Assembly: GCA_029168955.1 (NCBI GenBank)
Contig: JAPDOI010001528.1
Coordinates: 62,001 to 126,000 of the forward strand
Reading direction: 5' to 3'
DNA: 64,000 nt
Origin: Aplectana chamaeleonis
Taxonomy: Eukaryota > Nematoda > Chromadorea > Rhabditida > Cosmocercidae
Shown: piece by piece, positions 23,822-33,510 of the stretch
Position numbering within the stretch: the first letter of the stretch is position 1
Layout of the letters: each line of letters opens with the position of its first letter
The notes under the pieces: model-generated
What the model was told of the DNA's origin: nothing
The model's database searches: none
What the model saw: only the letters and a program-made list of their open reading frames with translations
Translations under genes and position numbers: made by a program

Positions 23822-24488
23822 CAGCACGTGATGCTCCGAGGAGCACGTGGCCTGTTCAATAGAACTACGTGGCGCAGCGAGGCAAAACTTTTGCCGCACC
23901 CCCATTTCCCACGCAGCAGCACATCGTTCTATAATGGAAGCACGTGGCTTTGGGGGCGGGACCCAACCCCTTCCATAAGAGCGGGTCTTCCCAACAGGAA
24001 GGATACGGTCCATGTCACGGCTTGCAGCAAGGGGTCACTCCAACGCAGTCCGCGACAAGAAAATCATCCTCGCCGCGGTCGACAGCGGGGGAGCTTCCCT
24101 CGATGAGGACCGCAGAGGAAACCCCTCAGCGGTCAAAAATCGTCCAGAGAGTGACTCGTAGTCACCTTCCAGAAGCGGCATTAAACGGCCGACTGCGCTC
24201 TCTTCAGGATCGGGCCCCTTTTATACGTGCTGTGCGGCTGATATTCGCCTGGCCGATTGAGGAGTGATCGATCAACGTGTTCAATCATGGGCATCGTGGC
24301 TCGTTCGTCGTTCAAACCACATCGTAGTCGAATCGAAAGCGTGTCGTGGCCGAGTGGAACGTCTATGATTGGCGGCACGTGTTTCTCACTTGGACGACGG
24401 ATAGGCCACGCGGGGCACGGAAAGTATGTGGTTGTATCGTCGTCCAACCGCTTTGTAGTCGAGAGCCTCTAGTGGCCGAATAGGACCA
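23822..24488 (-). mobile_element. Cassette A2 (uninterrupted copy)
   Basis: It has the same order as A1 without the TTAA MITE: CACGTGATGCTCCGAGGAGC, then TTTTGCCGCACCCCCATTTC, then the cassette body, promoter and 50-bp upstream repeats. The third RNA hairpin is best seen here: GACCGCTGAGG pairs with CCTCTGCGGTC around a GGTTT loop. Confidence 0.7.
24189..24225 (-). promoter_or_regulatory. Cassette A2 core promoter
   Basis: TATAAAAG (24218-24225) lies 31 bp before the A of CAGTCGG (24189-24195). Upstream GCACG and downstream GGGCCCGATC are shared with A1. Confidence 0.6.
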
Positions 24489-24642
24489 CCAGACTCTGTG
24501 AGTAGCCGTTCCGCTTCGCCACGACACGCGTTCGATTCGACTACGATGCAATTTGGACGACAAACGAGTCAAGATGACCATGATTGAACACGTAAATCGA
24601 TCGCTTCACAATTGATCAGGCGCTTATCGGCCGCACAGCTCG

Positions 24643-24678
24643 TATAAAAGGGGCGCTATCCCATAGAGCGCAGTCGGC
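24643..24678 (+). promoter_or_regulatory. Cassette A3 core promoter
   Basis: TATAAAAG (from 24643) lies 29 bp before the A of CAGTCGG (24671-24677). The hairpin CGGCC (24675-24679) / GGCCG (24686-24690) and the Sm-like ATTTTTGA (24726-24733) follow. Confidence 0.6.
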
Positions 24679-24821
24679 CTTTCGGGGCCGCTCCTGGAAG
24701 GTGACTACGAGTCCCTTTATAGACGATTTTTGACCGCTGAGGGGATCTCCCCTTACAGTCCTCGGGGAGGAAAGCTCCCTCGCTCTCGACCGTGGCGAGG
24801 ATGATGTCCTTGTCGCGGACT

Positions 24822-24895
<74 letters not shown>
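24822..24895. repeat. (TG)n microsatellite, about 36 units, inside cassette A3
   Basis: Uninterrupted TG dinucleotides. Its flanks GGACTG and GGGGTGACCCC are contiguous apart from a few bases in A1 and A2, so it expanded within the mobile cassette. Confidence 0.95.
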
Positions 24896-24897
<2 letters not shown>

Positions 24898-25057
24898 GTG
24901 ACCCCCTGATGCGGGCCGCGACTCGGACCGTATCCTTGTTGGGGGAGACCTGGTCCCATCAGAAGAGTGGAACCCTGCCCCAGCGTCACGTGTTTCTATT
25001 ATACAGTTGACCGCAATGTCAAAAGGACATGGTGCGGTTGCGGACTCGCACTAAATT

Positions 25058-25337
25058 ACTGTGCTTATCTGGGCCAAATTCCGGTCCGCAATTGCGTCTC
25101 GACACGCTTTGCGGCCGCACGCTCTCGAGTCGGAAGAGCTTCCAGCGCCGCAGCCGCCGATCTGCTGACTCTAGGTGGGTTTTGGAAACTGGAAACTAAG
25201 AAAAATTGGAGAAATTTGTATAAAAAAACCACATCGAGTCGGCCTTGGCGCTGGAAACCCGACTGACTCGATCGCGTGCGGCTGCATAGCGTGTCGAGAC
25301 GCAATTGCGGACCGGAATTTGACCCAGATAAGCACAG
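25058..25337. mobile_element. TA-flanked fold-back element N1a, nested in N1
   Basis: CTGTGCTTATCTGGG and CCCAGATAAGCACAG are inverted ends bounded by TA (25056-25057, 25338-25339). AATTCCGGTCCGCAATTGCG and its complement follow. Family as at 4277-4473. Confidence 0.88.
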
Positions 25338-25339
25338 TA

Positions 25340-25465
25340 CGGTAGAATCTGGCTTTTTGGCAGATTTCGTCATCGATCGGCGCCAACCGTCGTCTCTCTG
25401 CTCACGAGAATATCAGCTGTGGCGCCGATCGATGACGAAATCTGGCAAAGTGCCAAATTCTACCG
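25340..25465. mobile_element. TA-flanked fold-back element N1b, abutting N1a
   Basis: CGGTAGAATCTGGC and GCCAAATTCTACCG are inverted ends bounded by TA (25338-25339, 25466-25467). Nearly all 126 bp is palindromic (ATCGATCGGCGCC and complement). Confidence 0.85.
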
Positions 25466-25523
25466 TAGTTTCAAAGCGAATCCGCAACCGCACCATGTCC
25501 TTTTGACATTGCGGTCAACTGTA

Positions 25524-27075
25524 CACTGCGCATCATAAAGATAGGCCACCCCCTGAATTTGTCGGTCTCGTGTTTGTAACGTAAGGTAGATCTTTTTCGT
25601 CAATATTACCGTGGTTAGGATGTGAAATCACCCCCGTATACCTCTTTTGGGTTAGATCGAATATTTGTGCACTTTTTTAGGATAAATTTGATAGGGCATC
25701 CCAGGGTTAAATCGGATTTCTCGTTCGATAAAATTATGTGATAAAAAATCCTATAGCCGAGATGCCTTCCTTGCATCTTTACTGCAACAAATACTCGATT
25801 TCAAATACTTTCGAAAAACTGATCTGCCTTTGCAAGTTGATCTTGCTCTATTTATCGGCTGCCTGTTGGAGCGCAAAAATCAAAAGAAATCGCCGGCCGT
25901 TGGCTCAGACCCGACGAACTAAAATATTTCAGAGATTATTTATTTTGTTGAAATCAGAACTGTAGACCCACTCTGGATAAGATTATTGCCGAGCAAAGAA
26001 GCCGATCTAGACCTGCTCACGTGAACTTTCTGGTTGTCTTGCTAGACACTGCAACTTCGTCGCCCGAGAACAAGGGGAAATGGAAGTAGGTGTTACTCCG
26101 ATACTCTCTGGTGCTCATTGGAGATCATCCCACTGCTGGCGAACGCTAGCTGTAGACGTCTTTGACGGGCAAATGCTCAGACAGATTATGGGAGATCTGC
26201 GACTGCAGTTCCAACGGTTAAATTGAACAGCACCTAACCGCGAATTCCTCCAGTACCGCTTCCGACCATCACACCTATCGAGAAAAATTTAGTTTTCGTC
26301 AGAAGCCATCGCCTATACACAGACAGTCGAAATAGCTGTCCACTCTAACCATCGATACTGCGGTCGTAGATCTCCCATAATCTGTCAGAGCATTTTCCCG
26401 TCAAGGAAGTCTACAGGTTGCGCTCGCCAGCAGTAGGATGATTTCCAACGAGTACCAGAGTATATCAGAGCGACATCTATTTTTATTTCCTAATGTTTTC
26501 GAGCGACAAAGTTGCAGTTTTTAGCAAGACAACCAGAAAGTTTGCGTGAGCAGATATGAGGTCGACTTCTTTGCTCGGCAATAACTATCTTGTCCAGTGT
26601 GGATAGTTTACAGTCCTGATATCAACGAAAGCAAGAATTTCTGGGACATTTTAGTTCGTCGGGTCTGAACCAGCGGCCGGTGATTTCTCTCGATTTTGCG
26701 CTCCAACAGGCAATAACCGAGAAATAGAGCAAGATCGACTTGCAAAGGCAGATCTATTTGGTCGAAAGTATACGAAATCGAGTATTTGTTGCAGTAAAGG
26801 TGCAAGGGAAGGCTATCGCTCATAGGATTTTTGATCACACAATTTTATCGCACAAGAAATCCGATCTGACCGAAGGGTTTCCTATATTTTTGACACGCGA
26901 TTTAGAACATAAATTTATTTTAGAAAAGTGCTTAACCATTCGATCTAAACCAAAAGAGGGATACGGGGGTTACTTTAAATTCTGATCACAGTACTATTAC
27001 GGAAAAAATCTATCTTGCTCAACAAACACGAGACCGACAAAGTCAGGGGGTGTCCTATCTTTATGATACGCAGTG
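25524..27075. mobile_element. TA-flanked fold-back element N2, 1.55 kb
   Basis: CACTGCGCATCATAAAGATA and TATCTTTATGATACGCAGTG are inverted ends bounded by TA (25522-25523, 27076-27077). The arms are about 700 bp with a loop near 26230-26330, too short for a transposase. Ends with ATAAAGATAGG followed by C-runs recall Tc3-like elements (inference). Confidence 0.88.
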
Positions 27076-27077
27076 TA

Positions 27078-27190
27078 GGACGACGTGCTGCTGCGTGAGA
27101 AACGGAGATGCAGCAAAAGTTTGCCTCGCTGCGCCACGTAGTTCTATCTAACAGGCCGGGTGCTCCTCGAAGCAGCACGTGCTGCAGCGA
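27078..27190 (-). mobile_element. Cassette A3, distal part
   Basis: GGACGACGTGCTGCTGCG and AAAAGTTTGCCTCGCTGCG are the reverse complement of the 23822-23930 block of A2. Joining this to 25001 without the N1/N2 stack reproduces the A2 order. Confidence 0.75.
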
Positions 27191-27709
27191 AAGTTCCTTT
27201 CAACTCGACTAGATATCCGATTAGAAAGCCTATCGTGGCCGAATCTGACTTCCCCAGTATCTGAGATGGTGGACTTTTAGAAACTCACGAGATCAACCGT
27301 TTTCGCAGGTGCGTAAACGGTTTGAATTTTTGGTTTCCTTGAAAGGGGCTGATTGGGGGAAACCTCTGAAAGTTATTGGGATCTGATTTATGCAGGGGAA
27401 AAAAGGGAAGTAGGGACTAAAATGCCTGGAGACAAAATTTTTCTTTGGAATGTTCAGCACAACTAATAAACCTCGAAGAGCTTTCCCCAATTGGTCCGAA
27501 ATTTCTACACCTCTCTTATTTCTTTTTCGAAGAGCTCTGATGTCGCTTTCAGTTGTCTCGCGGGACAGTAACAGCTTGACTCTGGTGTCGTAACAGGCAC
27601 ATTGTGACGGGTATCACCTTATTTCAAGGAGGTTGTGAACAACTTTGTAATCAGAAGAGATCGCAGCGTTAGAAGGTATCATGATTAGAACTATGACACT
27701 CGGCTACCC

Positions 27710-27862
27710 CTAATAAGACGCAATTATAATCCGTTTGAGGGCGTCATGTTGCCTTTCAAGGGGTATGTGTGGGGCAAGCGACGCTTTTTTAATCGGTGAA
27801 GATGGTGTCGTTTCCTCAATTTTCGACATGCGGCGTTGTGTTTTCGAAAGCAAGTTCTGAGC
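27710..27862 (-). CDS. Candidate terminal exon, unknown protein
   Basis: A CTCTATCCAG acceptor is followed exactly in frame by 50 codons (AQNLLSKTQRRMSKIEETTP, SSPIKKASLAPHIPLERQHD, ALKRIIIASY) and TAG. Lysine/serine-rich composition and clean phase look coding. No family recognised, and the upstream exon was not found. Confidence 0.35.
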   Translation of the reverse strand, partial: AQNLLSKTQRRMSKIEETTPSSPIKKASLAPHIPLERQHDALKRIIIASY

Positions 27863-28127
27863 CTGGATAGAGCAGAGATTCGTCGACCCAAGATCGCTGG
27901 CTCTAATTCTATTGTTCGAATTAGATGGGGAATGTTTCGCCATGACGTTACAAACAGTGTTTCAATTCTTAACCCAGCAGTAGTAGACTGTCAAATCGCA
28001 CTAATTCAGCTAATGCGATTCGACGGTTTTGCCCCCGTCAGACCCAAAAAAGGTTAGAAACTGTATACAAACCAATGCACTCAAACAGCCAAATCGACAG
28101 TTTAGTCATTCGCTTTTGAGTGGCAAT

Positions 28128-28341
28128 CAGGGTTGAACAGGGTTGCGACTCCCGGTAAATTGGGGTCGTATAAAGTTTGGAAAACTTTTGAAATAAATGA
28201 CAATTTGGGGGGGGGGTGCTCGTTAAATAGATTTGGGGTAGGGGGTTATTCGGTGCGCTGAATAAAAATTCAATGTCTACCTTCCGAGGGGGGGGGGTCG
28301 TAGTTCCGCCGAAAATTGGCGCAACGTCCTGCTCAGCCCTG
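28128..28341. mobile_element. hAT-like MITE, 214 bp, 8-bp target duplication
   Basis: CAGGGTTGAACAGGGTTGCG and the inverted CGCAACGTCCTGCTCAGCCC plus TG bound it. The flanks GTGGCAAT and ATGGCAAT form an 8-bp duplication with one mismatch, as hAT transposases make. The interior has G-runs followed by TCGT. Confidence 0.8.
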
Positions 28342-28369
28342 ATGGCAATTTCATATATTAAAATAGGCT

Positions 28370-29600
28370 CATCCCAGAACGGCTACCACGGCTCCAACAG
28401 TTGTTACATTGGACCCTCTTAATTTTGAACAATTTTTGGTACACGAAACAGAAAGCGAAGCCACTTACCTAAGAATTTCGAGGCGCCAAACCATTTCCTA
28501 GACGTCAGGTTCGATACATTATTTCAGGGAAAAAAATTGGGGAGGGGTCGTAAAATTTTTGGAAAAAAAAGTATAGGACTTTTCCAAACTACATGGTAAG
28601 GTAAAATGAGGTAGGAATAGTCAGTCGCGTGCGAGGTGTATGCATTTTCAACAATATAAAAGCATATTATTTACAGAGAAGGTGTTTAGAAAATTGGCTT
28701 TTTTGACAGAATCAACAATTAGACACTAAATAAAGCTTTAAAAAATTTTTGTCCATGGGGGTCGTAAAATTTTGAGAATTTTTTTTAAAAAGGAAAATGG
28801 GGGAGGGGTCTTAGCCGCGACAAAAATCGCCACAACGGCCTGCTCAACCCTGGTGACCAGAGAGGACTTTTTCCTACTCAGCTTTTCTTTATGGACTTAC
28901 CTACACAAAAACATCGAAAACTATAATGTGGTTTTTTTACCGTGAACACTACCTTTAAGCTTACCTCTCGTTGAGGTCAAGAACTTGATCGAAGTTGCAT
29001 TCACTTTCCAATACATGTTACTTTGATAGTTCCGCGCAATATGTACCTCTTCTTTCCCAATTTGGAAGACACTGTACTAGAAAGATCACCAGTAAGTGCA
29101 CCGGAGGTATGTACCTGCGGTTCACTTACAGGTGATCTTTCCAGTGCAGTCTTCCAAGATGGGAAAGAAGAGGTACTCCGTGGAACTATCCAAGTATGTA
29201 ACATGGATGGTTCCGCGGAGAGTGAATACAACTTCGAACGAGTTCTTGGCCTCAACGAGAGGCTTAAAGGCAGTGTTCACGACAGAAAGCCGCATTACAG
29301 TTTTCGATATTTTTAGGTAGGTAAGTCCATTGGGAAGAGCTTAATAAGGAAAAGTCCCCACACATCACTCAAATAGCGGAGCAAAACTGTTTAGAGAAAT
29401 CTCTGAAAAATTAATTACGCCTGTTTGTGTGTTTCGGGAGACTGCGTACAACGCATAGAACCTGACGTCGGGGAAATGGTTTCGCGCTTCAAAATTCTTA
29501 GATAAGCGGCTTTGCTTTCTGTTGCCTGTACCGAAAATTCTTTAGAAAGAAGAGGGACCAATGCACATGCTAGGATGTTAGAACCTTTCGCGATGCAGAC
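28370..29600. mobile_element. Large fold-back element, about 1.2 kb, with an insertion in one arm
   Basis: Pairing segments in order include CATTGGACCCTCTT with AAGAGGGACCAATG, CTAAGAATTTCGAGGCGCC with its partner near 29495, CTGACGTC, GGACTTACCTAC, GTGAACACT-CCTTTAAGC and CTCTTCTTTCCCA. The left arm carries an extra hAT-like piece (28525-28852) absent from the right arm. Outer limits are approximate. Confidence 0.75.
28525..28852. mobile_element. hAT-like MITE inserted in the fold-back's left arm
   Basis: CAGGG at the left and CGGCCTGCTCAACCCTG at the right, with GGGGTCGTAAAATTTT repeated inside. The left terminal repeat is eroded and no duplication is visible. Confidence 0.6.
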
Positions 29601-30312
29601 TATTAGAAAATTCTGTGCCTATTCTTACAGTAAAACCAACGCTGGACAACTCTTTCATTCATTCATTCATTTATTACGCCGTATAAGACAAGCGTGAGAT
29701 GAAACGCTACAATAATTGTGTAAAACAACCCTAATACATCTTATAAGACGTGGGCGGGGTGTCCCAATGGGTTGGCTTTTTTGTCGTACTTCCGTTCTTA
29801 CTCTTCTTAGAGAGACCCAAAGCTTACGTTTTTGCCACAAACTGGCACTTTTTCGTCGCAAACACTGCCTTTAAGTTTCGTCTTATTGCTAGGTTGCAGT
29901 GTTGACCAAAGGAAATTATACCCAAGGCAGCCAGCCGTAATCTTTGGAAGAACTGCTAACGGACCAATCCTGTTTAGGCCATTTCTAACGATCCCCACCA
30001 CAAATTTCCATTATAGGGGAAGTTCTCACGACCGTGCTCCACCCATTTCGCCACCCATTGCCTCGTAAACCGTCTCAAGCGCGCTCGTGAAATTTCTATA
30101 AGAGTCGTGGGAGGAGTTGTGAAACTTTTAGCTCACAACTAAATTTTTTGGCGGGAATCGTAAGAATTTCGCCCTAATAATGAAATTTTGCGGAGAGGGT
30201 GGTAAATATTTCCGAAAATTCTGACCACCAACGGGAGAGGGTCGTATGCACGCTAAGGTCCTGTACAGAGCCCAGCTTGACCCTGCTCGCGAGACAATTA
30301 CCGATTAACCCT
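29601..30312. other. Repeat-derived stretch
   Basis: It contains a CATT microsatellite-like run near 29645-29675, a CAAACACTGCCTTTAAG end of the TTAA superfamily at about 29864-29880, and G-rich hAT-like debris near 30100-30300. No exon recognised. Confidence 0.4.
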
Positions 30313-30380
30313 GGCATGAAACTCTTTGAAACACGACTGCCACCGGTGGGGCGAGAATTGTGTTGAAATGAGTTTCATGC
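30313..30380. repeat. 68-nt hairpin
   Basis: GCATGAAACTC pairs with GAGTTTCATGC, with a self-complementary CCACCGGTGG in the loop. It lies just 3' of the open frame at 30399-30593 (minus strand). Confidence 0.6.
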
Positions 30381-30398
30381 GTACCGGTCTCCAATCGA

Positions 30399-30593
30399 TC
30401 ACTTCTTCTTTGGTCTGCATGTATGAAACTTCTGACGAATGAGACTGTACATCCTCGCGTTCATCAGCTTTTGATGGTCAAGAACAGACAACTGGACCTT
30501 CGCTTTGGCACACTTGTACAGACGACTGTCCCAATCAAAGTTAGGCATGGAGAGTGACACGCTGTGATTTCTTGGCTCCTTCAAGACCTCGAA
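30399..30593 (-). CDS. Candidate coding fragment, unknown protein
   Basis: The minus-strand frame reads FEVLKEPRNHSVSLSMPNFD, WDSRLYKCAKAKVQLSVLDH, QKLMNARMYSLIRQKFHT and CRPKKK, then a TGA. The composition looks coding. Its 5' side is cut by the hAT-like MITE at 30597; in the pre-insertion sequence a TAA lies a few codons upstream. I cannot name it or show that it belongs to the exons at 31 kb. Confidence 0.3.
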   Translation of the reverse strand, partial: FEVLKEPRNHSVSLSMPNFDWDSRLYKCAKAKVQLSVLDHQKLMNARMYSLIRQKFHTCRPKKK

Positions 30594-30596
30594 TCC

Positions 30597-30872
30597 GGAT
30601 TGAGCAGGGTTGCGACTGGGCGCAGCGGGGGTCGTAACATTTTTTGGAGAATTTGAATAAAATAAAATTTGGGAGGGGGGGGCTCGTAAAATTTTCCATG
30701 AAAAAAGGTAGAAAACTCCAAACCACCTGGTAAGCTCAAATGAGGTAAACAATCTTTCCAAAAAAGCTAAAGCAATTTTTCATTACAGGGGTGGGTGATC
30801 GAGAAAATTTTAGTCAACAGGGCCGCAGCTCAGTCAACAATTGACACAACGGCCTGCTCAACCCTGTCTCGA
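30597..30872. mobile_element. hAT-like MITE
   Basis: The left end TTGAGCAGGGTTGCGAC is missing part of the terminal CAGGG; the right end is CAACGGCCTGCTCAACCCTG. The flanks CCTCGAAT and TCTCGAAC match in 6 of 8 bases, compatible with an aged 8-bp duplication. Confidence 0.65.
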
Positions 30873-30943
30873 ACCGATATTTTTAATGATTTGCAAAGAT
30901 CCATCCTGCACGTGATCCATATAAACAATGAGGGAGATAGGAG

Positions 30944-30982
30944 CTAGATTTTGGCTGAACGGTGTGAGAAAGCGTGATAATC
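30944..30982 (-). CDS. Candidate terminal exon paired with 31079-31290
   Basis: A TTTCCTCTCAG acceptor, then DYHAFSHRSAKI and TAG, in phase 0 with the donor of 31079-31290. Short, so chance cannot be excluded. Confidence 0.3.
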   Translation of the reverse strand, partial: DYHAFSHRSAKI

Positions 30983-31078
30983 CTGAGAGGAAACTTTGAA
31001 AAAAAGTCGATTTAGAACACAATAAAACGATATCTGGGCAGTGTGCTCCATATGTATAAGAGTATAAAATTCACTCAC

Positions 31079-31290
31079 GCGATAATCTGTGTAGAAGTGT
31101 TGGTATCCTTGACTGTTCTCTCTGGAATATGTCCATGTCACGAAGAACCATAAACGCACGAAAAAGAAATGATTGACTGGAGAAGATTCACGAATCCTAC
31201 AAGCCTCACCCTCTAATATCGAGCAGTGATTCGCCTTCTTGATCCGATGAATGGCCCATTGAGGCATAGCGTAGCCATCCGCCTGACACC
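31079..31290 (-). CDS. Candidate internal exon, unknown protein
   Basis: A GTGTTCAG acceptor, two bases, 70 codons and a GTGAGT donor at 31073-31078. The peptide runs CQADGYAMPQWAIHRIKKAN, HCSILEGEACRIRESSPVNH, then an aromatic stretch FFFVRLWFFVTWTY and SRENSQGYQHFYTDYR. Exon length, splice sites and phase fit a real exon; three cysteines and a hydrophobic segment hint at a secreted or membrane protein. No family recognised, and 5' exons were not found. Confidence 0.45.
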
Positions 31291-31454
31291 CTGAACACTT
31301 CTAATTGACAGCATCACTAGAACGTCTCACCAGCTATGAGGCATTTACATCTTAGGCCATTGGTTTACTTCATTGTCGCTGCAATGATAGGTTGGCCAAC
31401 GATCGCTCATAGTGTCTGGGCCAGTCCCTCGCAATGACAGGAGAAGTGTTTAAA

Positions 31455-31742
31455 GTGTGCCCCAATGAGAATGGCTGCCCACGCGGCCGGCGCGCTTGGA
31501 AGGCGGCCCTCGCATGTGCCGCCCTCGAACGAGTGTTGGATTTCAACTACGGCCGTCCCCTCGACCCCTCCGTCTGCGGAGCGATTGATCGGCGCAGTGC
31601 TTGCTGCCAGCCGGTACCGGCCCCGTTCGGAGTCGATGGCGGTGGGGACTTTTCGCATGCTCGTCCGAGAGCGGCGAACGCGACGGCCGCCAGCCAAGCA
31701 CGCCGGCCGCATGGGCAGCCACTCTCATTCGGACGCACCTTA
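31455..31742. repeat. GC-rich inverted repeat, about 80-bp arms
   Basis: AATGAGAATGGCTGCCCACG through CTCGAACGAG pairs with the complement at 31665-31742. Both arms read outward as the same peptide (CPxGRRAW-AA-A-AAL-R). GC content is far above the surroundings. It could be a MITE or duplicated coding DNA. Confidence 0.6.
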
Positions 31743-32227
31743 CACGCGCCCGTCGCGGCGGCATGTCGTTGGGGGGAGGATGTTATAGTTTTGGGTGGCA
31801 TAGCTCTGTCACACCCAATCGACGCGGCCAGGACCCCGTCGTTGTCTTGCGCACAGCCACGGGCTGTCGTAGGGGTTTCACTACTCCGCAAGTAGATTTC
31901 ATATACCATTTTGTTGTGTTGAACGCTGGCAGACGGACTTCTTGAGACGCTTATTAAGCACGAAAAGCGAACCATATTTCAGCAATGCTATGCTTATAGA
32001 TCATCATAAGAGTTAGCGACAGGGTCAGACGCGGCTGTCTAATTTTTCAACGGGTGGTGAGGGGGTCGTAAACATCGCAGTCAAAAACCTTTTTTTGGAA
32101 GGAATTGTAACAATTTTGGAACGAAAACGAAAATATCGGGAGGGGGGTCGGAAAGGTTTCAGAACATTCTGCCCACCAATAAGAGAATCGCAGCGGTCCT
32201 ACTCAGGCACTCGTAGAGGCCGATCCC

Positions 32228-32670
32228 GAGCCACATATCGGTCGACCGCAAGTGTCGTCAGGCGTCATAACCGTATGGTCAGCGCTCGACGCGCTATTCG
32301 CTGGCGGTCGACCTGATCAGATGTCAACGGCGGGCTACGTGGTTGTGACGCCCGACGACACTTGCGGCAGACGAGCATTCTGCTCGCGGTTGAAGCGCAT
32401 TATGGGTGATGCAGCCGCCACGTTCCACGGTGGGTTGCACCCCATTGTGGACCGTGGGGAGATGAACCCACGGTTGGGAAACCCCCCCCCCCTCAGCCGT
32501 GGGAGACCCCCCCCCTCGGCAACCAAAATTATCCTCCATCATCTGGTGGATCTTCTGGTAAGTGACTCGAGGCCACTTCCCACATCCGGCTCCGAAGAGC
32601 CGACTGAGGCACACGGTGAGATCAGGAGCCTTTTATACCAGCACCATTGTTGTACTTTCGTCTTAACATG
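32228..32670 (-). mobile_element. Cassette B (promoter-bearing repeat, second family)
   Basis: It shares architecture, not overall sequence, with A: TATAAAAGG, CAGTCGGC hairpin, AAGTG...CACTT hairpin, AATTTTGG, then G-run stems. Distally GCAAGTGTCGTCAGGCGTCA (from 32237) pairs with TGACGCCCGACGACACTTGC (to 32366). Confidence 0.6.
32600..32637 (-). promoter_or_regulatory. Cassette B core promoter
   Basis: TATAAAAG (32630-32637) lies 32 bp before the A of CAGTCGG (32600-32606). The first hairpin is CGGCTC-TTCG-GAGCCG and the Sm-like AATTTTGG is at 32523-32530. Confidence 0.55.
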
Positions 32671-32707
32671 TTGAGGTCCTTCAAGGAGAAAACAAACTTT
32701 TTGTCCA

Positions 32708-32818
32708 GCGGTCGACACCCACATCTTCGAAATCCTCGGCGGTCGACATCCGCATCTTCAAGATCTTCGGCTGTCGACATCCACATTTTCGAAATCCTCG
32801 GCGGTCGACATCAACAGG
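32708..32818. repeat. 31-bp tandem repeat, 3.6 copies
   Basis: GCGGTCGACATCCACATCTT followed by CGAAATCCTCG repeats at 32708, 32739, 32770 and 32801. Each unit contains a SalI-like GTCGAC. Confidence 0.9.
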
Positions 32819-33309
32819 AGATTCAGTGGGCGAAAAATTGTTGTGGACGGCGGATCACCAAATAGTAATGAAAAATGGCCTGCGCTCCACCTATTTGTTT
32901 TTCCTCCGTGGTTCACAAAAACCAGTGTTTTCGCAATGGGGTCGACGCCCACGAGTGCCTGAGATGGAGATAGTTTTTTTGATGTGAATTCATATCGAGT
33001 CGTCTAGTAGACTGCAAATCTCGTGTCGATCTTCTTGGCTTGTTGACATTTTGGGGTAGGGGTGATGAGCGATTTTGAATTTCGGATGGTTGGGTTGCGC
33101 TTGTCGGTAGTTGCCGTTTGAGGTCAAACATTCCCATGAAAGTTCGAGGTCAATTCCCATGAGGCCTTTGGTTCTGTCTTCGTTATCATCATAGTAGCAC
33201 ATTCGAAGTGAGTAAGCGTATTGAGTGCAATTTTTGTACAACAAGTACTTGCAAAGGAAGAATACAAAGCGCATGTCCAATCTGCGGAAACGATTTGTAT
33301 AGCTAGCAT

Positions 33310-33510
33310 CGCTCGGGCATCTATAGTAAAACTGCGCTGTAACCAGTCCCGAGCCAATGGTTCCGAGAAGTTATGAGCTCAAAACGGTCCCTTTTTGTGC
33401 TTTTCATACCTTACAAATGCTCACTGAATTTTCGAAAAACTGAAAACGGACCTCATATTCGTGTTCAGCGCCCAAACAGCCCTTCTGGGCAAAGTTCGGG
33501 TCAGAGCACA
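33310..33510. repeat. Dispersed repeat shared with 8875-9060
   Basis: It contains GGCATCTATAGTAAAACTGC, GGTTCCGAGAAG, AAACGGACCTCATATTCGTG and TTCAGCGCCCAAAC in order. Confidence 0.65.

Larger units (their letters stand above)
24484..25003 (+). mobile_element. Cassette A3, left part (split copy)
   Basis: This is the plus-oriented copy of the cassette. Its distal end lies at 27078-27190 after the nested insertions. It carries a long TG microsatellite where A1 and A2 have only a few bases between GGACTG and GGGGTGACCCC. Confidence 0.7.
25004..25521. mobile_element. TA-flanked fold-back element N1
   Basis: The ends CAGTTGACCGCAATGTCAAA and TTTGACATTGCGGTCAACTG are perfect inverted repeats bounded by TA (25002-25003, 25522-25523). 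Arms extend through GGACATGGTGCGGTTGCGGA. Its middle has been split by N1a and N1b. Tc/mariner-type from the TA target; no transposase. Confidence 0.88.
23570..27255. repeat. Inverted pair of cassettes A2 and A3 with nested insertions
   Basis: 23759-24480 and the reverse complement of 24484-25001 plus 27078-27250 are homologous, making a large palindrome centred near 24482. Shared blocks include GGCCACGATAGGCTTTCT, CACGTG-GCTCCGAGG and the promoter region. The right half is split by a TA-flanked stack (25002-27077). Confidence 0.8.

Noticed and set aside
23570..24106. 178-codon plus-strand frame
   Set aside because: It runs across cassette A repeats with no conserved residues among the three copies.
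25170..25260. Possible intron-like stretch inside N1a
   Set aside because: The sequence is the loop of a fold-back MITE; there is no flanking coding sequence.
31434..31975. Overlapping open frames of 73-153 codons on both strands
   Set aside because: High GC removes stops in all frames; kept only as a GC-rich inverted repeat.
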